In this document: piece by piece, positions 63,903 through 64,000 of the stretch
Layout: every line of letters begins with the position of its first letter
Position numbering within the stretch: the stretch's first letter is position 1
Assembly (NCBI RefSeq): GCF_001425445.1
Contig: NZ_LMQU01000013.1
Coordinates: 360,108-424,107 of the forward strand
Direction of reading: 5' to 3'
DNA from: Devosia sp. Leaf420
GTDB lineage: Bacteria > Pseudomonadota > Alphaproteobacteria > Rhizobiales > Devosiaceae
Length of the DNA: 64,000 bases
Translations under genes and position numbers: made by a program
The notes under the pieces: generated by a model
Database searches by the model: none
The model's input: only the letters and a program-made list of their open reading frames with translations
Told to the model about the DNA's origin: nothing

Positions 63903-64000
63903 TGTTGATTTCCGCCGAGAAGTGCCCCGGGTTTTCCATTGAGAAGTGACCCGCCTGTTAGTTTTGTTTCGGGTCGGCTGCTGCGGTCAAGGGTCTAGGT
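63903..64000 (+). mobile_element. Left end of a probable IS21-family insertion sequence, cut by the window edge
   Basis: From 63903 the sequence TGTTGATTTCCGCCGAGAAG starts a terminus like those I recall for IS21-family elements in alphaproteobacteria. The unit GAGAAGTGnCCC occurs at 63917-63928 and again at 63941-63952, 24 bases apart, as expected for the multiple terminal repeats of that family. istA and istB would lie to the right, outside the window. The other end and a target duplication cannot be seen. Confidence 0.5.

Noticed and set aside
1..64000. tRNA genes and CRISPR arrays
   Set aside because: A read through intergenic regions found no cloverleaf with a TTCGA loop and CCA-compatible stem, and no regularly spaced direct repeats.

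Overview
The window is a GC-rich alphaproteobacterial chromosome segment, most like the order Hyphomicrobiales and perhaps Devosia or a relative. That placement is my inference from gene order and protein style, not from a search. Several blocks have the textbook alphaproteobacterial layout: rpmG/DUF983/rnr/topA/dprA/plsY/pyrC/pyrB/ruvX, pdhA-pdhB-pdhC-lpd-lipA with a lipoyl domain fused to pdhB, and ispDF/dusB(nifR3)-ntrB-ntrC-ntrY-ntrX-hfq-hflX-mazG. No rRNA, tRNA, CRISPR array or prophage was recognised.

Layout. 1-1.4 kb: tail of a GGDEF gene, a structured noncoding stretch, rpmG, and a ParDE toxin-antitoxin pair whose toxin is frameshifted. 1.4-14 kb: RNA decay, DNA topology, DNA uptake, phospholipid and pyrimidine genes on the minus strand. 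A metallodipeptidase gene on the plus strand sits between topA and rnr, with REP-like inverted repeats on both sides. 14-21.4 kb: gatC, gatA and gatB are spread over 7 kb, separated by acetyltransferase genes, two tandem secreted four-cysteine paralogs, a YjhX-type protein, a structured intergenic region and chorismate mutase. 21.4-25.6 kb: two tiny proline-rich proteins, an EamA exporter, a nucleotidyltransferase-like gene, and purM-kinase-purN. 25.8-32.5 kb: PerM-like permease, Hda, polyphosphate kinase, exopolyphosphatase and RNase D. 32.7-40 kb: aspS, an EAL phosphodiesterase, malic enzyme, a Dabb protein and a divergent PRPP synthetase. 40-49.7 kb: ftsB, the pyruvate dehydrogenase genes and lipoate synthase. 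49.7-63.1 kb: RatA-like, CinA, IspDF, DusB, the two Ntr two-component systems, Hfq, HflX and MazG. 63.1-64 kb: a lower-GC accessory edge with an orphan gene and what looks like one end of an IS21-family element running off the window.

Functional threads. A GatCAB amidotransferase together with AspS suggests tRNA-dependent Asn/Gln formation. PdhABC, Lpd and LipA form the pyruvate dehydrogenase set. NtrBC and NtrYX, with Hfq, form a nitrogen and redox regulatory block. The window is mostly housekeeping. The least explained parts are the secreted cysteine pair inside the gat region, the proline-rich pair, the structured intergenic regions near 0.1-0.35 kb and 18.65-18.81 kb, and the accessory right edge.
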